A stretch of 47,416 bases of DNA, taken from contig CAMPUL010000010.1 of assembly GCA_946997215.1 (NCBI GenBank), positions 1-47,416 of the forward strand, in the 5' to 3' direction. Origin of the DNA: Gardnerella vaginalis (GTDB taxonomy: Bacteria > Actinomycetota > Actinomycetes > Actinomycetales > Bifidobacteriaceae). Below the pieces are notes generated by a model that was not told the DNA's origin, did no database searches, and saw nothing but the letters and a program-made list of their open reading frames with translations. A program made the translations under genes and the position numbers. Positions 7,368 to 16,010 of the stretch are shown one piece after another. Within the stretch, counting starts at the first letter, position 1; each line of letters opens with the position of its first letter.

Positions 7368-9446
7368 TCACGGCTCAAGCGTTATTACTGGATGCAAATC
7401 AAACATTGTTACAGTACGCTTCATACGCGCAACAATGCTTGTTATTGCAATTGCAATCACACCGAAAAGCACAAGAATTCCAATGCTGGATGTTATTGCG
7501 CCACTGTTCCTTCCAGCCATTGCTTGACGAAGCCCAAGAATCGAGTACGTCATAGGCAAATATGGATGAACCGCCCTAAAGAACGATGGCGTCATTTGCA
7601 CTGGGAAAGTTCCTGCAGAGCTAGTGATTTGCAGCATAAGTAGCACAATCGCAACTATTCTTCCTGGAATCTTAAACACTGCCATAATCATTTGCATTAT
7701 AGCCATAAAGACTATTGACGCTATAATCCCCAGCGCGTAGAATGCACCAACATTATCGATTTGCAACTTCAACGCTCCTTGAACAACGCCCATAAGAATA
7801 ATCGCTTGCACAACGCCCATAAGCACAAACGGCGTAAAACTAATAAGCGCACTTTTAAGCGGATTCATGCCATTAAGTATTGCTCGCCTATCCATAACCC
7901 TTAAAACAAAGGTTGCCATAAGCGCGCCAACCCAAAGGCCTATCGAAATAAAGTAAGGTGCAAAGCCAGTTCCGTAGTTTTCAACATGCGAATAATTATG
8001 CTCTTTAAGCGCAACTGGCGCACTCATCATCTTGCTTTTTTGCTCAATATTGTTGATTTTGCTAGAGTTTTGTGCGCTTTTAAGACCTTCATGCAACTTT
8101 TTAGCTCCATCAACAAGCTTTGGAGTATTTTCAGAAAGCTTTTGAACTCCAGAATTCAATTGACTTGATCCATCAACTATTTTTGCAGATCCAAGCGCAG
8201 CAGAATTAATACCATTATTGAGCTTTTCACTTCCGTTGCTTACTTTATTAAGACCTTCCGCCAGCTTATTTGCTCCAGCGGAAAGCTGCGACGAACCATT
8301 GTGAACGCTTGATATTCCTTTAGAAACGGCGTCAACTCCAGCTTTTATCTTCAAGCTCCCAGAAGAAAGCGCTCCAGCACCTTGGCTCAATGCCGAAAGA
8401 TTCGTCTCTAAGAGCTTAGAATTTTCGCTTAATCCTCCTGCAAGACCTTGCAATTTTTCTAACACAAGCTCTTTTGTTACAAGCGGATTTTGCGCTTCAA
8501 CAAGCAATTGAGCAAGCTGATTTTTCGTAGCCTCATTTCCTGCTTTAACATGCTGTTCAAGCTGCGCACTAGAATCCGAAAGCTTTTGCGCACCATTATA
8601 TAGTTCGTCTGTAGCGTTATATAACGTTTGCGCTCCACTATTTAGCTGATTTGCGCCATTTGCCAAATCGTTAGTTTTTTGCGCTAATATTTGCGCGCCA
8701 TCTTTGCTTTGCGCATTTGCATTTTTAAGCGATTGCGCTCCCTTTTGAAGCTCTACCAATCCGTTCTGTAGTTTTTGCAAAGACTGAGTAAGCTTGCTCG
8801 ATCCATCAGCAAGCTTATCTACTCCGCCATTAAGCGATTGCATTCCAGCGCTTAAATCGCCAGAACCGCTCACTGCTGAATTAAGAGAATCAGAAGCAGA
8901 ATTTACTTTTTCAAACATATGCTCCCAATATTCTTGAACAATCGCCTCGCTAATTTCACTTCGCATAGTGCGGAAAGCAGTTTTACCGATTTGTGAAGCC
9001 AGCATATTGCTTGCTTGATCATACTTTACGTGAAGCTTTGCTTTAGTCGGAGTATCGTATTGCGCAGAAGCAATGCACTTACTAAAAGACGATGGAATAG
9101 TTGCTACCATAAAATAATCGCCATTTTTAAGGCCTTTATTTGCTTTAGCACTATCTACAAAGTTCCATTGAAAACCTTCGCTACCGTCTTTTTGATTCTT
9201 TAAACGATTCTTGATTTCGTGGCCAATATTGCGCATTTTGCCATTTATAATCGCACCGCTATCTTCCACAACAACAGCCACAGGCACAGTATCCAAAGTC
9301 TTATAAGGATTTGTAAACGCCCATAAATACAGCGACCCATATAAAAGTGGGATTAAGGCTACTGTTCCAATAACAAGTTTTCTAGCTTTTCCTTTTATAG
9401 CATTATTTAATTCACGAAACGCAAGAACAATAGTATTAACGCGCAT
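7368..9446 (-). CDS. YhgE/Pip-family membrane protein (ABC-2-like permease with long extracellular coiled region)
   Basis: The protein is 692 residues. A transmembrane segment near the N-terminus (KLVIGTVALIPLLYGSLYLW) precedes the conserved PVAVVVEDSGA block of YhgE/Pip proteins. The middle, about residues 190-470, is an extracellular repeat region with recurring G-A-x-x-L and L-x-x-G spacing. The C-terminus has five or six membrane helices, as in ABC-2 permeases and phage-infection proteins. Start ATG 9446 is chosen over GTG 9485 because GGAG lies 9 bases upstream of it. It overlaps the upstream ATPase gene by 11 bases, so the two are probably translated together as an exporter or envelope-stress system. 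Substrate unknown. Confidence 0.82.
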   Translation of the reverse strand: MRVNTIVLAFRELNNAIKGKARKLVIGTVALIPLLYGSLYLWAFTNPYKTLDTVPVAVVVEDSGAIINGKMRNIGHEIKNRLKNQKDGSEGFQWNFVDSAKANKGLKNGDYFMVATIPSSFSKCIASAQYDTPTKAKLHVKYDQASNMLASQIGKTAFRTMRSEISEAIVQEYWEHMFEKVNSASDSLNSAVSGSGDLSAGMQSLNGGVDKLADGSSKLTQSLQKLQNGLVELQKGAQSLKNANAQSKDGAQILAQKTNDLANGANQLNSGAQTLYNATDELYNGAQKLSDSSAQLEQHVKAGNEATKNQLAQLLVEAQNPLVTKELVLEKLQGLAGGLSENSKLLETNLSALSQGAGALSSGSLKIKAGVDAVSKGISSVHNGSSQLSAGANKLAEGLNKVSNGSEKLNNGINSAALGSAKIVDGSSQLNSGVQKLSENTPKLVDGAKKLHEGLKSAQNSSKINNIEQKSKMMSAPVALKEHNYSHVENYGTGFAPYFISIGLWVGALMATFVLRVMDRRAILNGMNPLKSALISFTPFVLMGVVQAIILMGVVQGALKLQIDNVGAFYALGIIASIVFMAIMQMIMAVFKIPGRIVAIVLLMLQITSSAGTFPVQMTPSFFRAVHPYLPMTYSILGLRQAMAGRNSGAITSSIGILVLFGVIAIAITSIVARMKRTVTMFDLHPVITLEP

Positions 9447-10179
9447 TCTTACCATCTCCATTTTTGTTAAGCTCAGAATCTTCACTGTAACTTGCGCGAC
9501 TTAGCCTTAAAACTTGATCCGCTTGCTTTTCTAACTCGCTTTGCAAAACTCCCACGCAGCACGCGCAAAAGTGTTTGCTAACGTATGCGCGAATATCTGC
9601 GAGCAAGCATTCACTTTGCTCACTTGTAAGCTCAGTTTCTACGCCATCTACAAAAAGAATCCACGGCTTTTTTAGTAGCGCAAGTGCAATTCCTAATCTC
9701 ATGCGCTCGCATGGTGTTAGATCACCAATAGCAGTTTCTCTAGGAGATAACACTTTCCAATATGCTAGAACGTTGTAAGCGTATTGATGTAGTGCTTCGC
9801 GATTTTTAACATTATTCTTGTATTGTTCACGGAAAAGCGGTGATGCGCTCGCTAGTTTTAGCTCGCTCATAAGCGCTTCTTCTATTGTTTGAGTGTTGTA
9901 GAATTCGTTGATTCCGCTAAATAATCCGAGTCCAACGTATTGACGTGATTCTTTTGTGTCTGCTGGAAGATCCAAGTTTGCGATTTTTAACGTTCCATTC
10001 GTAAACTTCATGTAGCCCGACAATGCTAGTAGTAGAGCAGACTTTCCAGAGCCATGTTCGCCCGATATTGCAACGATTTGATGAGGCTCAACTTTTAATG
10101 ACACATCCCAAAATGGAGTTCTTGTAAATCTTTTTAATCCTAATTCTTTCGCTTCTATAAGCGTTTGTTCATCTTGCAT
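9436..10179 (-). CDS. ABC transporter ATP-binding protein with degenerate signature and Walker B motifs
   Basis: The 247-residue cytosolic ATPase partners the YhgE-like protein encoded with an 11-base overlap. Walker A is intact (SGEHGSGKSALLLALSG, about 38-54). The signature helix reads LTPCERMRLG instead of LSGGQ. After the Walker B Asp the sequence is FVDGVE, so the usual catalytic Glu position holds Gly, with Glu two residues on. An intact P-loop with altered signature and catalytic base suggests slow hydrolysis or a switch-like role. ATG 10179 has no clear Shine-Dalgarno. An upstream small frame overlaps it, so translational coupling is possible. The C-terminus is Lys/Asn-rich. Confidence 0.82.
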   Translation of the reverse strand: MQDEQTLIEAKELGLKRFTRTPFWDVSLKVEPHQIVAISGEHGSGKSALLLALSGYMKFTNGTLKIANLDLPADTKESRQYVGLGLFSGINEFYNTQTIEEALMSELKLASASPLFREQYKNNVKNREALHQYAYNVLAYWKVLSPRETAIGDLTPCERMRLGIALALLKKPWILFVDGVETELTSEQSECLLADIRAYVSKHFCACCVGVLQSELEKQADQVLRLSRASYSEDSELNKNGDGKNAR

Positions 10180-10261
10180 AATTTTTTTGCTGCAAAATAC
10201 CGATGGTATACATTTCTAAATGGTATACATTTTTAATGTTGCTATCGAAATTGCTGTGCAT
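10169..10261 (-). CDS. possible 30-codon upstream ORF overlapping the ATPase start
   Basis: Minus-strand ATG 10261 follows AAAGGAGG, although the spacing of 1-3 bases is too tight for an efficient start. The frame runs 30 codons (beginning MHSNFDSNIKNVYHLEMYT) to a TGA at 10171-10169, overlapping the ATPase start by 11 bases. That is the same overlap as between the ATPase and the YhgE-like gene. The peptide matches nothing I recognise. It may be only a coupling device or chance. Confidence 0.3.
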   Translation of the reverse strand: MHSNFDSNIKNVYHLEMYTIGILQQKNYAR

Positions 10262-10845
10262 TCCTCCTTTGTGTTTGACTAATATTTTTCAATTTTCAAT
10301 TTTCAATTTTGTTTCAATTTTGTTTCAATTTTCAATTTTTAATTTTTATTGATTTTTTATTTTTGATTGTTGATTTTCGACTCAATCTTCACTTTGATGC
10401 TGTTTAAATTCGATTTTTGCAGCCACTTATATTGCATTATTGCAACAAAATTGCGTAAAACAAAGAACTAATTATTTTGTTAATTCCTTGCGAACACCTT
10501 CATGGTACTCTTCAAGGTGAACAAATACTAACTTATTTTTGAACATTTTGTTCATTTGTCTATATTTTAGCTATAAAAACACGCTATATATAACAAAATC
10601 TCACATTTTTGATTTAATCATGTTACTTCTAATATTATTTCTAGCAAGCATTGCGAATAAGCGTGTTTAAGTATTTATATGTGTTGTCAAGTAGATAATT
10701 GTGACCAATCAGAATGAGTATGATAATGTAGCTTTTAATGTTTTGTAGTAAGCAAATCGGCAAAACAGAAGCGAAAATGCTAGCTACAAAAATGCTATTA
10801 GCGAAGAATAGCAAATAGATATAAAGGAAGTGAGAGGTAGCGAGA
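10203..10845. promoter_or_regulatory. AT-rich divergent intergenic region with operator-like repeats
   Basis: No RNA gene was seen. Contents: ATGGTATACATTT twice, one period apart (about 10203-10233); a (T)CAATTTT tandem run at about 10285-10350; TTGCATTATTGCAA at about 10432; CACCTT/AAGGTG arms at about 10496-10522; and the palindrome TGAACATTTTGTTCA at about 10541. The last two are well placed to be operators for the downstream ABC exporter gene. Confidence 0.4.
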
Positions 10846-12648
10846 ATGAGTAAAACTGACAACACAGCAAATCAGAATTCACGCGCAAATCAAAATACTG
10901 CGTCAAATCCGCAATCGCCTGCGAATCAGCAATCATCCAAACTACATCCCGACGTAAAAAATTACGTAAAACTATTTTTCAAAGAAAACAAACTTGTAGC
11001 TTTTCTTTCGATGATAGTTTTTATTGCCTTGTCTATGATTTACACTGCTATTTCTTGGATTTTGCAAATTATTTTCGACTATATGTCTGGCAAAGGATCC
11101 TACTCTTTAACTACTATTTTGCTGCTTGTCGTTTCCTTCATGCTGGCAATTTCCATGATTTTTGCGTTGAAGCGCAGTGCGTACCCTCGCTTTCTTGAAA
11201 AAGCAATGAATCAGTATAAAGAGTCTGTTATCAAGAAGCTTTTACAGAAGAGTTATAGTGATTTTTCGCTCGCGAATTCCGGCACGTATCTTTCTGTACT
11301 TACTAATGATTGCGAGCGTATTCAAGAAAAGTATTTGAAGAAGATTTTTGACTTTGTTCAAGACGTTCTTATGCTTGTAAGCTCTCTGGCTCTTATGATT
11401 TATTATAGTCCGCTGCTCACTGTTATTGCTCTTATTATTTCTGTGCTTCCTATGGTGTGCTCGATTCTTACAGCTAGCGGAATTGCCACTCGAGAGGAGC
11501 AGGTTTCTAAGTCGAATGAGTCTTATACGGCCCTGACGAAGGATGTTTTGAACGGAGTTTCGGTTATTAAGAGTTTTAAGGCGGAGCAGGAGGTTATTAA
11601 CCGTTATCAGAATCAGTCGATGGAGCTTGAGCATACGAAGAATCTTCGCGAAAAAACGATGACTACTGTTTCTGCTCTTGGAACGATTTCAAGCCTTGCA
11701 ACTCAGCTTGGCGTGATGCTTGTTGGTGCTTGGATGGTTAACGCTCACGTTGGTGTTATTACTGCTGGAATGGTGTTAGCTTTCACTAATTTGATGAATG
11801 GCGTACTTCAGCCTATTTCAAGTCTTCCGCAAATGCTTGGCGAGATGAAGGGTGCTAAGAAGCTTATTAGTAAGATGGCTGATTATATGAGTAACGCTAA
11901 GGAAGATTCTGGCGAGATCATTGACGATTCTATTAAAAGCGTTGTTTTGCACGATACTTCGTACGCTTATGACGCGGATCATAAAGTCTTGAAAAACGTA
12001 AGTCTTAGTTTGCAAGCTGGAAAATCTTATGCAATTGTTGGGCCTTCTGGTGCTGGTAAGAGTAGTTTGATTAATCTGCTTATGGGCTACTACAAGGATT
12101 ATGAAGGTAGCGTGCAGCTGAATAACCACGAACTTAGCAATGTGAGCAAGAGTTCGCTTTACGATAAGACGACTCTTATGCAGCAGTCTGTGTTTATGTT
12201 TGATGCTTCGATTTTAGATAATATTACGCTTTTTAAGCCATTCCAGGACGCGGAGGTGGATCGCGTGATTCACTTGGCTGGTTTGGATGATTTGATTGCT
12301 GCTAAAGGCAAGGATTATCAGTGCGGCGAGAATGGTAATCATCTTTCTGGTGGCGAAAAGCAGCGTATTGCTATTGCGCGAAGCTTGCTTAAAAAGTCCG
12401 AGATTCTGCTGGTTGACGAGGCAACGAGCGCGTTAGATAACGAGACAAGCGCGAACGTAATGCAGTCTATTTTGGATTTGCAAGGAATTCTTCGACTCGT
12501 GGTAACTCACCGCTTAGATGCTAATTCTCTTAAGCAATATGATGAGATTCTTGTGATGAAAAGCGGCGAGCTTATTGAGTGCGGAAGCTTTGAGGAGCTT
12601 ATGAATCAGAAGGCTTACTTCTACTCGCTTTACACTGTGTCTATGTGA
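10846..12648 (+). CDS. ABC transporter, fused permease and ATPase (exporter type)
   Basis: The 600-residue half-transporter presumably works as a dimer in the membrane. Residues 1-35 are Asn/Gln-rich and disordered. Six membrane helices of an ABC exporter domain span about 45-330. The ATPase domain has Walker A GPSGAGKSS (about 405-413), Q-loop LMQQSVF, signature LSGGEKQRIAIARSLL, Walker B ILLVDEATSALD and switch VVTHRLD, all intact. The start follows AGTGAGAGG. It resembles exporters for drugs, lipids or peptides. No bacteriocin precursor or peptidase domain is present, so cargo is unknown. It is the only gene in its unit. Confidence 0.88.
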   Translation: MSKTDNTANQNSRANQNTASNPQSPANQQSSKLHPDVKNYVKLFFKENKLVAFLSMIVFIALSMIYTAISWILQIIFDYMSGKGSYSLTTILLLVVSFMLAISMIFALKRSAYPRFLEKAMNQYKESVIKKLLQKSYSDFSLANSGTYLSVLTNDCERIQEKYLKKIFDFVQDVLMLVSSLALMIYYSPLLTVIALIISVLPMVCSILTASGIATREEQVSKSNESYTALTKDVLNGVSVIKSFKAEQEVINRYQNQSMELEHTKNLREKTMTTVSALGTISSLATQLGVMLVGAWMVNAHVGVITAGMVLAFTNLMNGVLQPISSLPQMLGEMKGAKKLISKMADYMSNAKEDSGEIIDDSIKSVVLHDTSYAYDADHKVLKNVSLSLQAGKSYAIVGPSGAGKSSLINLLMGYYKDYEGSVQLNNHELSNVSKSSLYDKTTLMQQSVFMFDASILDNITLFKPFQDAEVDRVIHLAGLDDLIAAKGKDYQCGENGNHLSGGEKQRIAIARSLLKKSEILLVDEATSALDNETSANVMQSILDLQGILRLVVTHRLDANSLKQYDEILVMKSGELIECGSFEELMNQKAYFYSLYTVSM

Positions 12649-12700
12649 GTCTGTTGAGCTGGTTTGGATTGGATTGGGCTTAGCTTACGCATTTGATAAG

Positions 12701-12734
12701 TTTATGCTGATATAACATATGAAATCAGCGTAAA
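12701..12734. promoter_or_regulatory. inverted repeat upstream of abiEi (operator or terminator)
   Basis: TTTATGCTGAT (12701-12711) and ATCAGCGTAAA (12724-12734) are complementary at 10 of 11 positions around a 12-base loop. No U-tract follows. AbiEi antitoxins are known to bind inverted repeats in their own promoter, so this is a candidate operator 120 bases before the start. A terminator of the ABC gene is the alternative. Confidence 0.5.
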
Positions 12735-12852
12735 CGTGTCATTAAGTAGGTGGGCGGTAATCACAGAATCTTATTAGCGTAAAGCGTGATAGTAATCTTG
12801 ATAGTAAAATTTAATATAATTCATCCAATCGTGCTAATATAAGTTACAATAT

Positions 12853-13458
12853 ATGCACGAAAGGACGGTGAGTGTTATCGCTAAATTATTAAACGCTAAT
12901 GGTAGCAACATGCTTACTTTGAAAGAAGCAAAATCTTGCGGACTGTCAAAATATAAGTTTTATAAATTTGTTAAAGATAATGAACTAGAACAGTTAAGCG
13001 GTGGAATATACGCGTCTAAAGACTCGTGGGTAGATGAGTTGCTTCTTATTCATAAGCGTTCACCATCCGCTGTTTTCTCTCACGACGAAGCTTTCTTTTA
13101 TCATGGATTGGTTGATATGGAGCCAATTACTCACACTATTACTGTTTATAGTGGTTTTAATGCTCACAGGCTTAAAGCATCGTGCAATGTGAAAGTTTAT
13201 AGCGTAAAAAAAGAATTGCTTGAAGTTGGAAAGATTTTAGTCACGGATAATCTCGGTAATAAAGTACCAATGTATAATCTTGAAAGAACTGTCTGTGACG
13301 CGTTTAGAAGCAGAAATTTAATTGAGATTCAGGAATTTAATACAATCTTAAAATCTTATATTGCTAGACCAGACAAAGATCTTAATTTGTTGATGGAATA
13401 TGCGAAACTTTTTAGAGTAAACAATGTTGTTCGCAAGTATTTTGAGGTGTTACTTTAA
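12853..13458 (+). CDS. AbiEi-family antitoxin of a type IV toxin-antitoxin / abortive infection pair
   Basis: The 201-residue protein has the AbiEi layout: an N-terminal winged helix (about 1-60, with LTLKEAKSCGLSKYKFYKFV and LSGGIYASKDSW), then a domain with SHDEAFFYHGLVD and the C-terminal YNLERTVCDAFRSRN block typical of the family. It should repress its own promoter and neutralise the downstream nucleotidyltransferase toxin. ATG 12853 has no Shine-Dalgarno. An extended -10 (TGCTAATAT, about 12833) just upstream suggests a leaderless message. GTG 12868 is a less likely start. The toxin frame begins on the base after this stop. Confidence 0.85.
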   Translation: MHERTVSVIAKLLNANGSNMLTLKEAKSCGLSKYKFYKFVKDNELEQLSGGIYASKDSWVDELLLIHKRSPSAVFSHDEAFFYHGLVDMEPITHTITVYSGFNAHRLKASCNVKVYSVKKELLEVGKILVTDNLGNKVPMYNLERTVCDAFRSRNLIEIQEFNTILKSYIARPDKDLNLLMEYAKLFRVNNVVRKYFEVLL

Positions 13459-13719
13459 GTGGGTTTAACGGATGCGCAAATAAGAGGTAGAATTAAAAAC
13501 CTCGCCAAACAAAATAACGCAGATCCTCGCGTGTTAATGCGTCTTTACATGATGGAACGCTACTTAGAGCGTGTGTCAGTTTCAAAATATCGCAACAATT
13601 TTATTGTAAAAGGCGGTGTTCTAGTAACATCTTTGCTTGGTATTTCTATGCGATCCACTATGGATATAGATACGACTATTCAAAATTATGATTTGTCTCT
13701 TGAGAATACGAAAAAATGA
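13459..13719 (+). CDS. AbiEii-family nucleotidyltransferase toxin, N-terminal part (gene split by frameshift)
   Basis: GTG 13459 directly follows the antitoxin stop. The 86-residue frame carries the nucleotidyltransferase start of AbiEii: FIVKGGVLVTSLLGISMRS followed by the DxD-like TMDIDTTI, the metal-binding motif. It stops at a TGA (13717-13719) just after an A6 run (13711-13716). One extra A, or a -1 ribosomal slip on that run, would continue through MIEDISRID into the next frame, where the rest of the protein lies. Sequence error, phase-variable tract, programmed frameshift or true decay are all open. Antitoxin and both halves are otherwise well preserved. Confidence 0.78.
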   Translation: MGLTDAQIRGRIKNLAKQNNADPRVLMRLYMMERYLERVSVSKYRNNFIVKGGVLVTSLLGISMRSTMDIDTTIQNYDLSLENTKK

Positions 13720-14297
13720 TTGAGGACATATCTCGTATAGACATAGGCGATGGAGTTGATTTTACTATTAAAAGCGTAATGAAGATTATGGATGATATGG
13801 AATATCCAGGTATTCGTTTTGCGATTGATTCGCATATTGGAAGAATGATAACGCCAATAAAAATTGATGTTTCTACAGGGGCTACTATTACACCACGCGC
13901 AATTGAGTATGACTATAAGTTGATGTTGGAAAACCGTTCTATTTCTATTCTTTCTTACAATATTGAAACAGTGTTTGCGGAAAAATTGCAAACCATTTTA
14001 TCGCGCGGAATTCTTAATACGCGTATGAGGGATTTTTACGACATTCACGTCCTGCTTACTTCACATAAAAGAGATATAGATGGGGAGATTCTTAAGCGTG
14101 CTTTTCATGCAACTTGCGAAAATCGTAAAACTGAAAATATAATAGATAATCTTAAATCTATTTATGAAAGTATTGCTTGTGATGAGAGACTTTCTTTATT
14201 GTGGTTGTCATATCAGCGTAAATATTCCTACTCTAAAGACATTGATTTTGATAGCGTACTAATGAGTTTAGATACGTTATTGAAATTACTTGAATAG
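13716..14297 (+). CDS. AbiEii-family nucleotidyltransferase toxin, C-terminal part (gene split by frameshift)
   Basis: The frame opens with ATG 13716 overlapping the previous stop as ATGA, so re-initiation is possible. The 193 residues continue the AbiEii fold: FTIKSVMKIMDDMEYPGIR, then IKIDVSTG with the third acidic residue, then TVFAEKLQTIL and the family-typical RMRDFYDIHVLL. The C-terminus ends normally at 14297. Together with the upstream 86 residues it makes a protein of about 280, the expected AbiEii size. Alone it lacks the DxD motif and should be inactive unless paired with the N-terminal fragment. Confidence 0.78.
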   Translation: MIEDISRIDIGDGVDFTIKSVMKIMDDMEYPGIRFAIDSHIGRMITPIKIDVSTGATITPRAIEYDYKLMLENRSISILSYNIETVFAEKLQTILSRGILNTRMRDFYDIHVLLTSHKRDIDGEILKRAFHATCENRKTENIIDNLKSIYESIACDERLSLLWLSYQRKYSYSKDIDFDSVLMSLDTLLKLLE

Positions 14298-14352
14298 AAT
14301 TTTGCAAGTAAACCACTTTGCGAAACGATTATTGCATTTCGTTGATTTATTG

Positions 14353-15693
14353 CTAAATAAACTGCGATATTACAATTCCTGCAGCCATAAGTGGAATGTT
14401 AAAAATAAGGAATGTTGGAACACAAGTATCCCAAATGTGGCTGTGCTGACCATCTGCATTTAGACCAGAAGTAGGACCAAGCGTTGTATCGGAAGCAGGA
14501 GAACCTGCGTCTCCAAGAGCCGCTGCACAAGACATAAGAAGAATTGTTGCAGGAGTGCTAAAACCAATGCTTTGGCAAAGTGGAACGAACAAAACTGCAA
14601 GAATAGGAACCGTGCCAAACGAAGTTCCAATGCCCATAGTAACAAGCAAACCAATAATCGTGATTACAAATGCAGCGATTAGCTTGTTTTGACCCATAAA
14701 AGCAACGCCAAGGTGTACAAGCTCATTAACTCCGCCCGTAGCTTGAATCACGTTAGCGTAGCCGCCAGCAATGAGCATAATAAATGCAATAAGACCCATA
14801 AGCTTAACGCCGCCCATAAGCTGCTTGTCGATGTCTTTCCACTTTATTGCGCCAAAAATAATCATGGTTGCAAGACCTGCAAGAGAAGAAAGCGAAAGAT
14901 CCTTACTAATAACTTGCACCACTACAACAACAATAATCGCAAGAATAGTTACGTAATGTTCTTTAGTGAGAGGGCCAACAACAGCATCAGCAGCACGAGT
15001 ATCTGCTTGCGTTGTTTCGTATTCGCGAGGCTTGCGGTATAGCACAAAAACTGCAAACAGTAAGGCTGCGAGCATTGCAGCACCCAAATACCAGTTCACG
15101 GCGCTAACGTCCGCAACGCTAACCTTCATGCCGTTTTTAGAAAGATTCGTAGCAATAACAGTTTGGAAAATTAAGCCAAATCCAAACGGAATAGCAATAT
15201 ATGGAACTTCAAGACCAAAAGCAGTGCAGCAGGCGGCAGCGCGTCGATCTAGCTTAAGCTTGTTCATAATGGAAAGAATCGGCGGAATAAGAATAGGAAT
15301 GTAAGCAATATGAACAGGCACAATATTTTGAGACATGCATGCAATAATCGTTAGAACTGCAAGAAGAATAAATTTGTTTGCGCCAATAAGTTTACTGATT
15401 TTTTTAGAAATGATTTGAGCTAGGCCAGTTGTTGTAATGGCTTCTGCAAATGTTCCAAGAAGAATGTATGCGAGCGCAGTTTGCGCATTTGTGGAAAATC
15501 CATCGCAAAGAAGAGCCATAATAGTGTGGTTGCTATCTCCAAAAAGAGGCAATTGGCCAGCTATGCCACCTGCAACGCATGCAACAATCATTGAAAGTAA
15601 AACATTGAGTTTTGCGAGACTTAATACGCATAACACTACAACCGATACAATTACTGGGTTGAACAGAATGTGTAGAATCTGCAAACTTTGCAT
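14353..15693 (-). CDS. YuiF/NhaC-type antiporter or permease (Na+/H+ antiporter family protein)
   Basis: This 446-residue protein has about 11-12 hydrophobic membrane helices and belongs to the group annotated as Na+/H+ antiporter family or predicted amino-acid permease (YuiF). Helix-breaking blocks include FAEAITTTGLAQIISKKIS, SQNIVPVHIAYIPILIPP and the C-terminal SCAAALGDAGSPASDTTLGP, with charged residues in the membrane as in ion-coupled carriers. AGAGGTG-like sequence (AAGAGGTG) precedes ATG 15693. Substrate cannot be inferred. It is convergent with the AbiE pair. The 5' region contains two TGTTAACA boxes. Confidence 0.82.
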   Translation of the reverse strand: MQSLQILHILFNPVIVSVVVLCVLSLAKLNVLLSMIVACVAGGIAGQLPLFGDSNHTIMALLCDGFSTNAQTALAYILLGTFAEAITTTGLAQIISKKISKLIGANKFILLAVLTIIACMSQNIVPVHIAYIPILIPPILSIMNKLKLDRRAAACCTAFGLEVPYIAIPFGFGLIFQTVIATNLSKNGMKVSVADVSAVNWYLGAAMLAALLFAVFVLYRKPREYETTQADTRAADAVVGPLTKEHYVTILAIIVVVVVQVISKDLSLSSLAGLATMIIFGAIKWKDIDKQLMGGVKLMGLIAFIMLIAGGYANVIQATGGVNELVHLGVAFMGQNKLIAAFVITIIGLLVTMGIGTSFGTVPILAVLFVPLCQSIGFSTPATILLMSCAAALGDAGSPASDTTLGPTSGLNADGQHSHIWDTCVPTFLIFNIPLMAAGIVISQFI

Positions 15694-16010
15694 AATGCTT
15701 CACCTCTTTTTAGATTTGCCGTTACTTTATCTTTGTGCTTGTCTTTGCGTTTATAGCAATGTTTTTATTTTGATGATTTTTAATTCTAATAATTAAAGAC
15801 AATATCATAAAGACTTACGTAAAGTTTTATTTGCAAAGTAAAACTTAGATTACTCTTTTATAAATCACTCTTTAAAAGTTAAATACATTAATACAGATTT
15901 GTTAACAATGTTTGTTAACAATAGCATTTAAGAGTAGACTCAGCTGTGTTGTTATCTCTAGTAATAAATCGCTGTAAATTTGCAATTAATGGCTACTAGA
16001 ATTACAAAAA
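15694..16010. promoter_or_regulatory. AT-rich upstream region of the antiporter gene with paired TGTTAACA boxes
   Basis: TTTGTTAACAAT occurs twice in tandem (15898-15922), each centred on TGTTAACA, with centres 13 bp apart, about 207 bases upstream of the start. Spacing near one helical turn suggests a bound dimer pair. No gene or RNA is seen in the rest. Confidence 0.4.

Noticed and set aside
10641..10865. Minus-strand 74-codon hydrophobic frame upstream of the ABC exporter
   Set aside because: It overlaps the exporter start and promoter region, is AT-rich by composition and lacks a ribosome site.
15437..15796. Plus-strand frame opposite the antiporter start
   Set aside because: Shadow of the antiporter gene and its promoter with no independent start signal.
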